Assembly: GCA_024345305.1 (NCBI GenBank)
Contig: BRON01000001.1
Span: 558,001 to 622,000, forward strand
Source of the DNA: Mrakia gelida
Lineage: Eukaryota > Basidiomycota > Tremellomycetes > Cystofilobasidiales > Mrakiaceae
DNA length: 64,000 bases
Reading direction: 5' to 3'
Part shown: piece after piece, positions 34,268-45,441 of the stretch
Numbering within the stretch: the first letter of the stretch is position 1
How the letters are laid out: the number at the start of each line of letters is the position of its first letter
Program-made: the position numbers and the translations under genes
The notes under the pieces: model-generated
What the model saw: only the letters and a program-made list of their open reading frames with translations
What the model was told of the DNA's origin: nothing
Database searches by the model: none

Positions 34268-37200
34268 CTAGAAAAGGAAGGTAAGAATCCTCGAACCAAT
34301 CGACTTGGGACCCGCTGCCTTGAGTTGCTCTCGAGCGTCCATCTCCTCGAATTCTCGAGTGCCAGTGGTGAAGTCCATATCCCTACAGCGTATCGTAGAG
34401 AGGAAGAGAGAGTCAGCCAGAGCGAAAAAGAGCGAGAGGAAGAGCGAGGGCGACAAGGGGAGAGATGAACGTACTCGAGCGACACGAACCGCGTTATTCG
34501 GAAGATTTTGAAGGGTCCTGAGCGTTCTCCGGTTCCTCCGAATAGCTTGTAGGAGATCCAGAAGCAGAAGAAGATGGGGAGAGCGATCTGAACGCCGGTG
34601 AAGCGGGGAGGAAGCGAAAGTCAGACGCGTCGAGTGAATCAGTCGACGAGCTCTCTTCTCCCTTTTGTTCGATTCAGAGAGTAAGCGGTCAACCCACGTA
34701 GTCGGAGGCGAAGGTGGACCCGTTGAAGTTGTTTCCGATGAAGACGGAGAACCCGTTCATGAGGATCTGAGGGAAAAGAGGACGAAGCAAGGTCAGCTCG
34801 GATCGCGTCGAGGTGTTCGAGATGAAGGCTACGAAACTGACGATGATGAAGATGAAGAGGAAGCCGAACCACTTTGAAGCGAGGTAAGGAGTGAAGCGGC
34901 GTCAGGGAAAGGCTATGCGAGCCGGAGGGAGCTGAAGAACGAGCGACGAACCGACGCGTAAGGTTGGAAAGGAGCGCGGAATGGCAGATCGTCTCTGGAC
35001 AGATTCTGAGCTCTCATTCCGTAGTAGAAGCGGAGATAACTACCGAGGATGCATTCCCAGGTGATGAGACCAGTGACGGCGGCGATTCGGTAGAGCTGAG
35101 CGAAGGAAAGGAAGGGGAGGACGTCAGAATATCGAGCAAGAAGGCCATGGCTTGGTTCGACGAGAAAGATCGCGCTCACCCAGTTGAAGATCACTCCCGT
35201 ACTGATGCTGGCGGAATTGGCGAAGGCGATGAATCCGAAGAGGGAGGTCAAGCCGATGCAGTAGATGGGGAGACCAGATTTCGACGTCCGACGGAAGATC
35301 TTAGGAGCCTTCCCTTCGAGGGAGAGCGAGTACAGCGTTCTTGAGGAGGCGTAAAGTTCTGAGTTGCCCGCTGACCACGCGGCTATCAGGAGAACGGCAT
35401 TCTGCACGAAGGCAAAAGGACGCCGAAGTCAGCTCGTTGTCTTTCGAATCGAAAACTCGGCGTCGCCTCTGAGCGCACCACGACCGACGGAAGAGCTTTG
35501 ATGCCAGCTTCTTCGATGGCTGAAGAGGAACGAAGGAAAGAAAAAAAATCCGTCAGTGGAGCTTCGACTCGACGAGAGTGAGGAGAAGAAGCGAAGAGAC
35601 GTACCGATCACAAAAGGCGAAGCGGACGCGTCGTTCCCGTTCGCGCTGAGGAGACGAGGCGAGTTCGATGGAACCAGGATCCCGATGATGAGGATAGAGA
35701 CCTGAGTGAGCAATCAGTCGTCAGTGCGAGGTAATTCTCACAGCGTCGAGCTGGTCGACGCTTGCTGGAGTGAACGCACGATGTAAAAGAGCAAGATCTG
35801 GAACGGAAGATGAAGGATCCGTCAGTTTCTCCGTCCCAGCGAGAGATCTCTTTCCTCAAGTACAAGTGCTCACCCTCCAGAACGTCCGCTTGATAGCTTT
35901 GGGGAACGCAACACGAGGGTTTTCGGCCTCACCGACTGTGAAAGCGAGCGAAGGGGAGGAAGTCGTGTTAGCGTCGCCCAGCCTCCCTCCTCGTTGTGAT
36001 CGCTTAACTCGACTCAAAGATGGTAGAGACTAGCTTACCAGTAACTGCCAGAATCTCCGTTCCGATGAAGCTGAAGCTGGCTTGAACGAGGACAGCCCAG
36101 AACGCGACGAAGCGTCCCCATGCTCCCTCAATCAGAGTTCCGTCGGCGGCTGCGAACTGAACGAAAGGTCCAGGCGACTTCCAGTATCGAAAGCCGGTAT
36201 ATCCTCCTTCTAGAGGACCTCCACCAGCGTTGATGACGATCCCGAGGATGCTGGGAAGGGAGAAAGGAAGAAGGGGAGGACGAGAGGTCAGCGGTCAAGT
36301 TTCGCGTTCGTTTGAGAACGGAAGGAGCGTGTGAGGGACGATTCGAGAGAGTTGAGACGAACATGAGTCCGACGATCGCGGTGATCTTTATCGCACTGAA
36401 CCAGAACTCGAGCTGAATGAAAGCATGAAGATGAAGAGAGGAAGATCAACGAGATGAAAACGCGACGCGACGAGGAGCAGTTCCTTCGCTCTCGTCTCCT
36501 CCCCTCCTCCCCTTTGGTTCCTTTCCGACCTTAGCCACCGAAGTATCGAAGGCAGGAGCGACTCACCTCTCCGTAGACCTGTAGATAAGTCGACACAAAC
36601 AAGACTGCGAGTCAGCGAAACGCGATCAACCGAACCCTCGTCCGTTCCTCCCATCGCTTCGAGCTTCTTCGTCTGCAGCGAAGGGTAACGAAAACTCACC
36701 TGAACCCCACAGAAGTTGACAACGACGATGGCTAAGAATAGAGGAGCTATCCAAGCAGCCTGATTTGTCTCTGTATTCCAATCTGTAGGAAGCAAAACGT
36801 GAGGTCGGACGGAAAGCCCGATTCAAATTTCAGCTCTCCCTGCACTTGAGCTCGAGGGAGGTGGGGAGAACTCACACTGAATGACTAGAGAGGCAGCGGT
36901 GAGCTCTGTTGGGACGACGATGCCGAAGCAGTACCTGCGAGGAGAGAAATGGGAGGATGGGGAAGAGGGAGAGGAGGGTGGTGCCGTCAGTTGCGTTTGA
37001 CGACGAAGGGACGCAGCTTTAAGATCGAGGATGGTGAGAGACTTGGGGAGAGCGGCTCACCAGTAGTTGTCTGTGATGAGCAGTGATCGAGTGAGGAGAG
37101 TAGGGAAGAGCGTCAGCAAGCTGAAGAGAAGAGGGCGAGTGAACGTCCTGTCGAGAGGGACAGGTGTCGAGCTTCGACTCGACCGAGACGAAAGAGTCGA

Positions 37201-38133
37201 TGGAGCTCACAACCGAGAGCGAAACCAAGAGATGGATCCACGAATCGTCTGGGCTTCCACAGAACGGAACGGAGCGAAGCGAAGCAGAAAATAAGAGGAG
37301 GGACGATCAGTTCGAATTCGACGCGTCGAGTCGACTTCGAAGAGAGCAGGACGGAGAATCGACTTAGACTCACGAAGCGAAGTGAGTGAACCCCCCACTA
37401 TCCGGGAACGCCGTTCCCATCTCTCCGAGAGCGAGCTGATCGAATGTGAAAGTCAGTCAGCCGTCTGAGCGAGTGGTTCTCCTCGTTCACGAAGGACACG
37501 AACCATCCTGGAGGTGAGAGAGGAAAGGCGATTTCGAAGTCAGCGAGACGAGGGGACGATCAGAGGAGATGAAGGGGTCTCACATAGAGTAGACAGCAGT
37601 TCCAACGATGGTGTACCCGAGCCTGAAGAGCGGTGAAGAAGGTCAGCTCCTCGTCGGCCTCCTGGCTCGTCCAGCCTTCCTCGTCTTCTCGAGCTCACGA
37701 GGCACTCACAAGGCGCCAAGCGGACCTCCAGAGCTCAAGGCGGTACCTGATCCGACGAACAAGCCTGTTCCAATCGTTCCTCCAAGCGCAATCATGGCTG
37801 AAAGACAGAAGCAGGCGACGAGGCGTCAGTACGTCGAAGCTCGACAAAGCTCAAGCGAGTGAGAGACGCTTACCGAGATGCCTCTGCTTCAAATTTCTCT
37901 TGACTCCTTGATGTGACTCATTCCGACCTGGAACCGACGAGTTTGGTCAAAAAGAGCTCAGGTAAGAAGAGGAACGAGGTCCAAGAGGGAAGCTCACCTT
38001 CGCTCGTAGCACTTTGAACGTCCTCCTCCTCAGACCTTCCCTTCTTCTCGAGGTCGATCGAATTTGGGCTCGATGGCTTCTCTTGGTAGCTCTGTATGGG
38101 CTCAGGATCCTGAGCAGCAGCTGGGTTCGACAT
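34268..38133 (-). CDS. Amino acid permease, yeast AAT family
   Basis: Plasma-membrane APC-superfamily amino acid/H+ symporter of about 560 residues with some 17 introns. Start ATG 38133 (MSNPAAAQDPEPIQSYQEKP). After NESHQGVKRNLKQRHLAMIA comes the AAT signature ALGGTIGTGLFVGSGTALSS. Further diagnostic blocks are MVALGEMGTAFPDSGGFTHF, ASRFVDPSLGFALGYNYWYC, FSAIKITAIVGLIILGIVIN, SFSFIGTEILAVTVGEAENP and AFPKAIKRTFWRILLFYIVS, then ASSRTLYSLSLEGKAPKIFR and FRAPFQPYASWFG. The cytosolic tail with REFEEMDAREQLKAAGPKS ends SRILTFLF at the TAG 34270-34268. Close relatives include Gap1, Agp1 and Can1-type carriers; specificity cannot be assigned. It lies inside the interval bounded by the two direct repeats. 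Confidence 0.93.
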
Positions 38134-38975
38134 GGCGATGGGTGTTGGAAAGGGAAAGCAGGTTTTGAGATGACCTTCGCACGACGAGCCGAAACGACTC
38201 CTTCCTCCCTCTTCTTCCCCAAACCCCAACGACCGACGACCCCAGCTGAGCCAGCTTGCACGCCACTGTCTTGTTAGTCTGTAGTAGCTCGTCAAGCGTC
38301 CACTAGGAGGGTCGAGGAGATCGCTGGTCTTCGAACGGGAGGTCGAGAGAACTCGTCAAACAGAGGTGAGCTCGCTGTTCCCTTCCTTCCCTGCCCCCCT
38401 CCCTCCCTCGCTGCCCTCGCCCTCGTTCGTATCGGTTGAGAGCTCGATGTCGAGCGAACGGGGGCCAACCTATCTCTGACCGAGATGGGATCAGCTTCCG
38501 GGCGAAAGGGTCAAAAGGAAGGAGGCAGCGGAGAGGGGGGTGGGAGGGAGAAGACGAGATGAGTCGCAACGTTGTAAGTTAGCTCGCCCTCTCTTCCCTG
38601 CTCCTTTGTTCGGTACCAATCCTTCAGTCCACTCATCCTCTTTCTTTCTCTCCCTTCTTTTGAAGTTCTCCGACACCTCAGATAACCTCGTCTCCGGACC
38701 CTCGACAGCCTCGCCGTTGACGGCCGCTCTTTGCGACTTGACTCGCCTCCCTTCGCCGTCCCTCAGCCCGCTCGTCACCTCTCGCGTACCTTTCTCATGG
38801 ATCTATTTCGTGCCGAGGAAGGAACGTACTTCCGCTTTAGCGCGTCTATAACTCGATCCTACCCCAAGGAGCAGGAGGTCGAGCAGTGGGCGTCAACCCT
38901 CTTTGATCTGCTCGTTCTTTTTGAACGCCTCTCCCACGCCTCCCTCAACCACGACCATCCAGCCACTCCTAGACC
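38134..38975. promoter_or_regulatory. Divergent region between amino acid permease and duplicated gene
   Basis: 842 bp. The last 79 bp (from 38897) belong to the direct duplication. The remainder shows pyrimidine-rich tracts and no recognised gene. Confidence 0.4.
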
Positions 38976-39540
38976 ATGCTCAACTCCATTCTTAACCAGG
39001 AAACTGGTGAATGGACGACCAACACGCCCAGGAGGAAGACTGAAGCAGCGAGTCGACCGTTCGTTCAATCCGTTTTGGAGGAGGACGAGGAGGAAGAGGG
39101 GGGACGTGCGGTCGACGACGACCTTCATATGGTCGAGACCTTTGTTGGAGGCATTCAGTTTGACAAGAACTCTCAGACCTGTGAGTTCTTGATCTCCTTC
39201 ACTGCAGATCTGGATACGAAGAGGAACGTCGCGCTGATCTTCCCTCCCTCGTCTCTTCTTCTCTCGCCCTCTGTTGCTCATCATTTCTAATGCTCGGATA
39301 CAGATTGCCTTCCTCCGGCTCCCATCTTCCATCGACCCTCTCCTCCTCCTCCCTTCCATACCTCCCCAGCAACCACCCTCAGCTCCCTCCCCTCTCCCAC
39401 TGCCGGATACGCGTCTTCCGTCGCCTCGGAGGATTCGTTCACCTCCTATCCCAGCCCCTACTCCTCCTACGCGTCGTTTGACTCGGCTCGCGACTACCTC
39501 CCGCCCGTTGAAGACCTCTTCCCTCTCCACTCAACCTCAG
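38897..39540 (+). repeat. Direct duplication, copy B (in the longer gene)
   Basis: Counterpart of 30875-31512, same strand. It covers 79 bp upstream of the ATG, exon 1 (38976-39180), intron 1 (39181-39303) and the first 237 bp of exon 2. The identical run stops at the base before 39288, inside the intron. See copy A for the differences. Confidence 0.95.
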
Positions 39541-40260
39541 CCAACTCCTCCCACCTTCCCTCCAACGACCGGAGCTCCTTCTCCCACTTCTCTTCCTCCG
39601 CCGCCCTTTATGATCCCTTCGGACTCTCGAAGGGTGAGTTCGGCCTCGTCGAGGACGGAATGGGAGGAGGAGGGTTTCAGAGCTGGGAGTCTGGGAGGGA
39701 CGAGGACGTCGAGATGAACGAGCACGATGGGAAGGAGGGCTCTCAGGCTGGGAGGAGGGAGGAGAAGAACGAACACAAGGCGGAACCAACGACACCTCAC
39801 CCCCCTCCCTCCGGCTCTTCCAACCCCTCCTTCTTCAGCCCTTCCTTCTTCTCCGCCCACAACGAAGAGGATACCAACCCTTTCGAAGTTGGCCAATACC
39901 ACTTCTCAGCCAACTCTCCTCCTCCTCCCTCGTCCTCGGCGTCCTACTTCTCCTCCAACCCTCCTCACGGCGACCACCACGTCCCCTCCCACTCCCTCGC
40001 TCCTCCTCCTTCCTCCTCGATGAACCCCACCTCCGCCAGAGCTCGCTTCCCCCAGCTTCATCGCCATGCCCGCTTCCTACCCGTTCGGACACGCGAAGGT
40101 CAAGAAGGAGAGCTCGTCGTTCGGGGAAGAGGCTGGAGAGAAGGTCGAGGTTGCGGAGGAGGACTTTGGGATGGCGCTCGCGAGGTTGAGAAAAGAGCAA
40201 GGGCCGATGAAGATCGCGTTTCCGAGGCTTGAAGGCTTCCGTGGGAGCAGTAGCGGGTAG
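38976..40260 (+). CDS. Low-complexity protein of unknown function (full copy of duplicated gene)
   Basis: Exon 1 (38976-39180) encodes MLNSILNQETGEWTTNTPRR with an acidic LEEDEEEEGG run and VETFVGGIQFDKNSQT. Intron 1 (39181-39303) splices to YCLPPAPIFHRPSPPP. Exon 2 is Ser/Pro-rich (SSVASEDSFTSYPSPYSSYA, FDSARDYLPPVEDLFPLH, SSAALYDPFGLSKGEFGLVE) with a GNPFEVGQ-like acidic/NPF-type patch (NEEDTNPFEVGQYHF). The last segment reads better one base out of frame, as SFIAMPASYPFGHAKVKKES and then EEDFGMALARLRKEQGPMKI, ending GFRGSSSG at the TAG 40258-40260. Joining it needs a 1-nt shift at the CCCCC run near 40050. The protein looks disordered, without transmembrane segments or a recognisable domain, and could be a regulatory or endocytic adaptor. 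That is a guess from the composition. Confidence 0.55.
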
Positions 40261-41914
40261 GAGATTGAGTCGGAGACGCGAAGGAGAGGGCAGGAAGGGG
40301 GAGGGGAGAGGGTGAGTCGTCGTTCACCAACTGGTTTGGTTTGGTTTCGTTTTTCGTTTCGTTTTGTCTAGTCTCTCGCAGGCTTCCTTTCATCTACTTA
40401 CTTAGTTACTGTATCGGTTAGACTCATCAGAGTAATAATGTATGCTTCGCTCGCTTTCATTTTGGGCTGGGAATCCAGAGCAAGCTCCGGTTTGCTTCAT
40501 CGAAGGGAAAGAGAGGGGCGACGCGTCTCGTCTTCCTCGAGGACGGCTCTCGTCTGATCACAGAACTCGTCGATGAGCAGCCTAAGATCTCTTGACAAAT
40601 CGTTGATTCCAGACCCGGAACTCTCCAAAGAAAACGTTCTTGAGCCTGCAGCGTCGAGAGCGAAGAAAAGACCGATAAAAGGTCAACGTCGTCGACCTCG
40701 GCCATGACGAGCGAAGGGAATCGAGCTCGGGTTGCAGAAGAGCAGAAGACCAGGTCGAGGGATGACTGAGGTCCGATTTGAGAAGCGTGATCTAGAGAAG
40801 CGACGCAGATATTCAGCCAAGCGTTAGCTGGAGGAAGCGGGGAGGTGAGACGCGTCGCGGTTCGTGGAACGAGAATCGAGAGAGCGGGTGGGACGAGGCG
40901 AAGGAGAAGCTAACAGCTCGAGTTTCCCATCTTCCCTCCTGCGCTCAGACCTGTCGACAAAGGCGAGAAAGGGGAAAAGCTGCTATGGTAGCGTCGATTG
41001 CTCGAGAAGACGAGACGCGTCGGCGAATAGCGAGAACAGTTTTCCGGAGCTCGAGAGAGGGAGAAGAATGTCGAGTGAGTCTCTAGAGTGGGAGAGAGTT
41101 CGACGTCGAAGGCGAGGGAACAAAGGGGAAGGGGAAAGAAAGAGGGTGCGTACGCTGATTTTGGAGGAATCAGAGGCCCAACGTCAGCAAAGAGGATCAG
41201 GCGATGAGGAGGGCGCACTCCCGGAGATATGCACTCCGGGGCGGAGAGAAGGATCAGGAAGAAACTCGAGTGCTTTTCTGTCGTGTCGAGGTTTGTTGAA
41301 TCGAATCGAGGGAGGACGAAGGGCGCCGATGGTTCATTCAGAACGGGCAAGGGCGAGCCTTCGCTTATCCTCCGAATCAGCGTCACCGAACGAAGAGCGG
41401 ACCTTGGCTCCTGATCAATCAGCGCTTGGGAGAGAAGGCTGAGAGAGGGCCTCGTCCTTCTTTTTCCGCTCTTGAACGCTCGGCGGTAGGAACGAGGTCG
41501 CGAACGTGAGGGAAGGTCCGAAAACGCGACGACGTCTCCCTGCCCCATCGTCCGAAAAGCAGGTCCTCCCCAGCTCTCGAGCTGCAGCCCATGGTTCCCT
41601 CTGGAGGAAAGAAGGAGGAACGGTGGAGGTCGCGTCAAAATCAGCGTCACAGCGCGGAGGCCTCGCGCGCGTTTGAACCTTCTCCGGTTTCTTCCCCTTC
41701 CTTCTCAGTCGCCCCAGGCCCGTGAACGTAAATTACCCTCGGTGCGGCAGTTGCTCCTCTGCCGACGGGCTGGGGTCTCCTCTGAATCAGCTAGAAAACG
41801 AGCTGCCCCTTGGTCGTTTTTTCTCTCCCTCCAACTCCCACACCCACCCAACTTTTCGCCCCCTCCCTCCCCTCCCTCCCTTTCTCGCCCCTCCCAACAA
41901 CAACCCACTCAACC
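40261..41914. promoter_or_regulatory. Long region upstream of the hexose transporter, no gene recognised
   Basis: 1.65 kb. On the minus strand a stretch at about 40505-40650 reads GINDLSRDLRLLIDEFCDQT in one frame, which looks protein-like, but I could not connect it to a start or to a family. The final 100 bp before the transporter ATG are strongly C/T-rich. ACGCGT occurs near 40521, 40851 and 41015. Confidence 0.35.
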
Positions 41915-44839
41915 ATGAAGCACACAACGCTTCTTCTGTGTCTCTTCCAGTCTCTAGCTGGATTCCTCTTCGGATGGGAACGTCAGTCCTCGATTTCCTC
42001 CTTCTCTACCCTCTCTCCCTCTTTTTTCCCTCTCTTCTTCCCCTCTCTTCTCTCGAACCTCGCACTGACTCCTCCTCTCCTCCTTCTCGCTCATGACTTC
42101 TTCCCTTCTTCAGAGTCGGTCATCTCTGTAAGTCTACTCTTCCTCAACCATCGATCAGCTTTCATGACCATCTTGGCCCTCGAAGGGTGGAGGGCGGTTG
42201 AGCTTTTCGTTTTCAGCCCACGTCGTTCCACTGCCGCTGCTGACCTTCCTTCCTCCTTCCCCTCTTCCTTCCTTTTCCTATGTAGGGTCTCATGATCGTG
42301 CGTACCTCTCCTTCTTTCTCGATCCTTCTCGTCTCGTATCAGAACTAACCACTCGCCTCTCTCTCTCCCTTTCCAGATGCCTGATTTCGCTGCCCGATTC
42401 GGAGACTGCACTGCTGATGGTGTCTGCGCTGTCGCCTCAGCGAGGCAGTCGGTCATCACTGGTATCTTCTCTATCGGTTGCCTCGTCGGTGCTCTCATCG
42501 CTGGAAACATCGCTGTGAGTAGAATGAAACTGATAAGTCGAGGGAGGGGTGGGATCGACCAGACCGTTTCACTCGCGGCGAACTCTTTGCTGACCTCCCT
42601 CTCCATTCGCTACTATCTCTCTCAGACTCGAATCGGTCTCCGAAACACCAACCTTATCTCTCTCTTCCTCTTCATGGTCGGTGAGTAGCATCGAAACCCT
42701 GTATCGCGGTTGGAAGGTCAACGACGACGTCGCGAACTCGAACCTCTCGCTGACGTCTTCCCCTCTCGCTCTTCAGGTATCGCCGTCGAGACTTCCTCCA
42801 ATTACGAGTACGGACAGATCGTCGCCGGACGTGTTCTTACTGGTTACGGAGTCGGAGCTCTCTCTGGTCTCGTCCCTGTCTGTTCGTACCCGCTCTCTCG
42901 CTGGTCCTTTCTCTCCCGCGTCGTCCCATCAAGCTCACGCTCTTTCTTCCCTCCTGCTACCAGACCAAGCCGAGGCTTCTCCTCCCCACCTCCGAGGAGT
43001 CGTCACCGGATCTTTCCAGGGTTGCGTCACCCTCGTGAGTCCATCTTCGCTCTCCTCTCGAGCTGGAGCCGCTCTCGATATCACGTTCGCTGATCCCTTC
43101 TCCTCTCGTTCCTCGCTTCCAGGGTATCTTCCTCTGCAACTGTGTCAACGACGGAATGAAGAACTACTCCGGAACCATCGCTTGGAGGATCCCAATCGCC
43201 ATCCAGATGATCTGGGGACTCTTCCTCTTCATCGGATTTGCCCTCTCGCCCGAGTCTCCCTCTTACTTCGCGAAGAAGGGAAAGTACCCCGAGGCCAAGA
43301 AGGCTCTCGCTCGACTGCGAGGTCTTCCTGAGGATTCCGCCGAGATCGAGGCCGCTTTCGAGGCCATCAAGGTCAGGCAGGTCCAGGAGGCTTCGCTCGG
43401 AGACTCGACCTACAAAGAGCTCTTCTCGATGAAGGATCGAATCGCCTTCCGAACCCTCATCGGAGTCTTCCTCCAGGTCGGACAGCAAACCTCGGGTATC
43501 AACTTCTTCTGTGAGTCTGATTGCCCTCTTCAGCAGGCGGCTCGTCGCTCGTCGTTCGTCTCGCGCTCACGCGCTGACTCTTCTCTCGCCCTCCTTCCCT
43601 CCTCAGTCTCGTACGGAGTCCAGTTCTTCCAGTCTTCCGGTATCACCGATCCCTACGTCACCCAGATCATTCTTTCCGCTGTCAACTTGAGTGCGTTCTC
43701 ATTTCTTCCTCCCTCGCTTGCTTTCGAATCGAGCTCGTCGCTGACTTTCGTTCTTTCCTCTTCCTCCTCCTCTCCTTTCCCTCCTCTCAGTCATGACCTT
43801 CCCCGGAATGTGGATCGTCTACAAGTTCGGACGACGACAGGTTCTTCTCTACGGAGCCATCGTCGTGAGTCTTCTTCCCTACCTTCTCCTTCGCATCAAC
43901 TCGCTCTCCCTCTCTCCTCTTCCCTTCCTCCCCGCTTCTTCGAGCTGACCACTCCTCCATTCCTTCAACGCTCTTCCCCAGATGTTCACCGGACAAATCA
44001 TCACTGGAGCCATCGGAACTGCGTTGCCCGGACAAGAGGTCTCGGGAAAGGTGCTCATCGCTTTCTCGTGTATCTTCGTCGCTGGATTTGCCACCACCTG
44101 GGGACCTGTCGTCTGGGTCGTCTGTGGAGAGACTTTCCCTACCAGGATGTCTGCCAAGTGTGTTACCCTCGCTACCGCTTCCAACGTACGTCTTTTCTTC
44201 GAGCTCGCTCTTCTCGCCTGTTGCTTCTCGACGCGTCGCTGACCTCCTCTTTCTTTTCTCTCTCTTCTAGTGGGCCATGAACACCATCATCGCTTTCGTC
44301 GTTCCTATCATCGTCAACACCGACGGAGCTAACCTCGGACCCAAGATCTGTTTCGGTGAGCAAACTCGCCCTTCTCGCTCGTCCCCTCGCAATCCTCGCT
44401 GACCTTCCTCTCGCTCTCGTCCTCTTTCCTCTTCTCAGTTTGGGCTGGATTCATCGCCGCCTCCTACGTCTTCGTTCTCTTCCTTGTCCCCGAGACCAAG
44501 GGTCTCTCCATCGACCAGATCGACGAGCTCTACCTCGCCCAGTGAGTTTTTACCTTCACTCTTCGTCGAGCTCGCTCTCGACGCGCCGACTTTCGATCTC
44601 TCCCCGTACTGACCTCTCCATTCCTCTCCTCTTCCAGCATCCCCGCTTGGCGAACTGCCGGATTCGTCGCTTCCAAGCTCGACGTCGAGCAGGAGATCCA
44701 GTCGGAGATCCAGTCGAAGCCCGCTCGAGTCCAGCACAAGGAGGACGCCAACTACAAGCAGAAGGCTGAGCACAACAACAACGATGGCATCATCGACTCA
44801 GCCGTCGCTACCCCAACTGGTTCCGTCCACAACGTCTAA
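41915..44839 (+). CDS. MFS sugar (hexose) transporter
   Basis: Twelve-TM sugar porter of about 535 residues. Start ATG 41915 (MKHTTLLLCLFQSLAGFLFG). Two micro-exons, 14 nt (42114-42127) and 12 nt (42286-42297), give GWEQSVISGLMIMPDF. Sugar porter signatures follow: AGRVLTGYGVGALSGLVPVY, QAEASPPHLRGVVTGSFQGC, LSPESPSYFAKKGKYPEAKK, GVFLQVGQQTSGINFFFSYG, ATTWGPVVWVVCGETFPTRM and FLVPETKGLSIDQIDELY (PETKG). A hydrophilic tail ends GSVHNV at the TAA 44837-44839. Close relatives are glucose/fructose carriers and glucose sensors; the tail lacks long sensor-type repeats, so transport is more likely. The TM1 site normally written D-T-G is E-Q-S here. Confidence 0.93.
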
Positions 44840-45441
44840 TCTCCTTCTCATGGTACCCTCTTCTCGCAACTGTTCTTTGCTTTCGTTCTAGAATCTGCTT
44901 TGCATCTGCTTTAGTTTTCCCTGCTTAGAATCCCCTCCCCCACCCCCCCATCTTTATTACCTATCACGTGTACCACTATTATAGACACCTCACGATATCC
45001 TCGATCTTATGTCTCCGTATCTACTACTCCCGATTCAACGCGAAAGAGATCGAGGTCGCGATCGAGTCGACGCGAACGAAGAAATCGACTTCAACTCCAA
45101 AACTTCGAGTGCCCGCCTGAGGCTGCGACCTTTGCAGGGGTTTGAATCGCAAGCATAGGTGCATATATTCTGCGGCGCGGCCTTGCGGCTCTGGTGGTAT
45201 CGTCAGACTGAGAGGAGGGAGGTCGAGTCGTTTCGAGTCGAGAGTCGGGTCTTCGTTCTTCTTCACCTCGCTCGCTCTTTCCCTCGCTTGACGGAGCAGG
45301 AATTATGAGATGTTCAACTCGAACAGGCTATCTATAAAGGCAGACGACCGACGACCGACGTTGTAAAACGGGGAGAAGGGGAGAGAAAGAGAAAGAGGGA
45401 AAGGGAAAGGAAAGGTTCGAGGCGCGTCGACTTCGACGTCT
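44840..45441. other. Convergent 3' intergenic region
   Basis: 602 bp between the hexose transporter and PGM-like stops. AT-rich sequence at 44930-45000 (TATTATAGA, TATCACGTG) fits the transporter 3' UTR. A GTTTGAATC motif at 45138 looks like a tRNA B-box but no tRNA fold is present. Confidence 0.4.

Noticed and set aside
40864..41442. 192-codon plus-strand open frame
   Set aside because: Low-complexity Arg/Glu/Ser sequence with no similarity I can recognise, in a region that reads as a promoter.
40457..41650. Minus-strand open frames (82 and 246 codons), including a protein-like GINDLSRDLRLLIDEFCDQT segment
   Set aside because: No start, splice pattern or family could be linked to them. The 246-codon frame has no conserved feature. 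They are left as part of the intergenic region.
45120..45230. tRNA-like GTTTGAATC motif and a GGTGGTATCG stretch
   Set aside because: The B-box-like motif is upstream of the A-box-like one, and no acceptor stem or anticodon arm can be formed.
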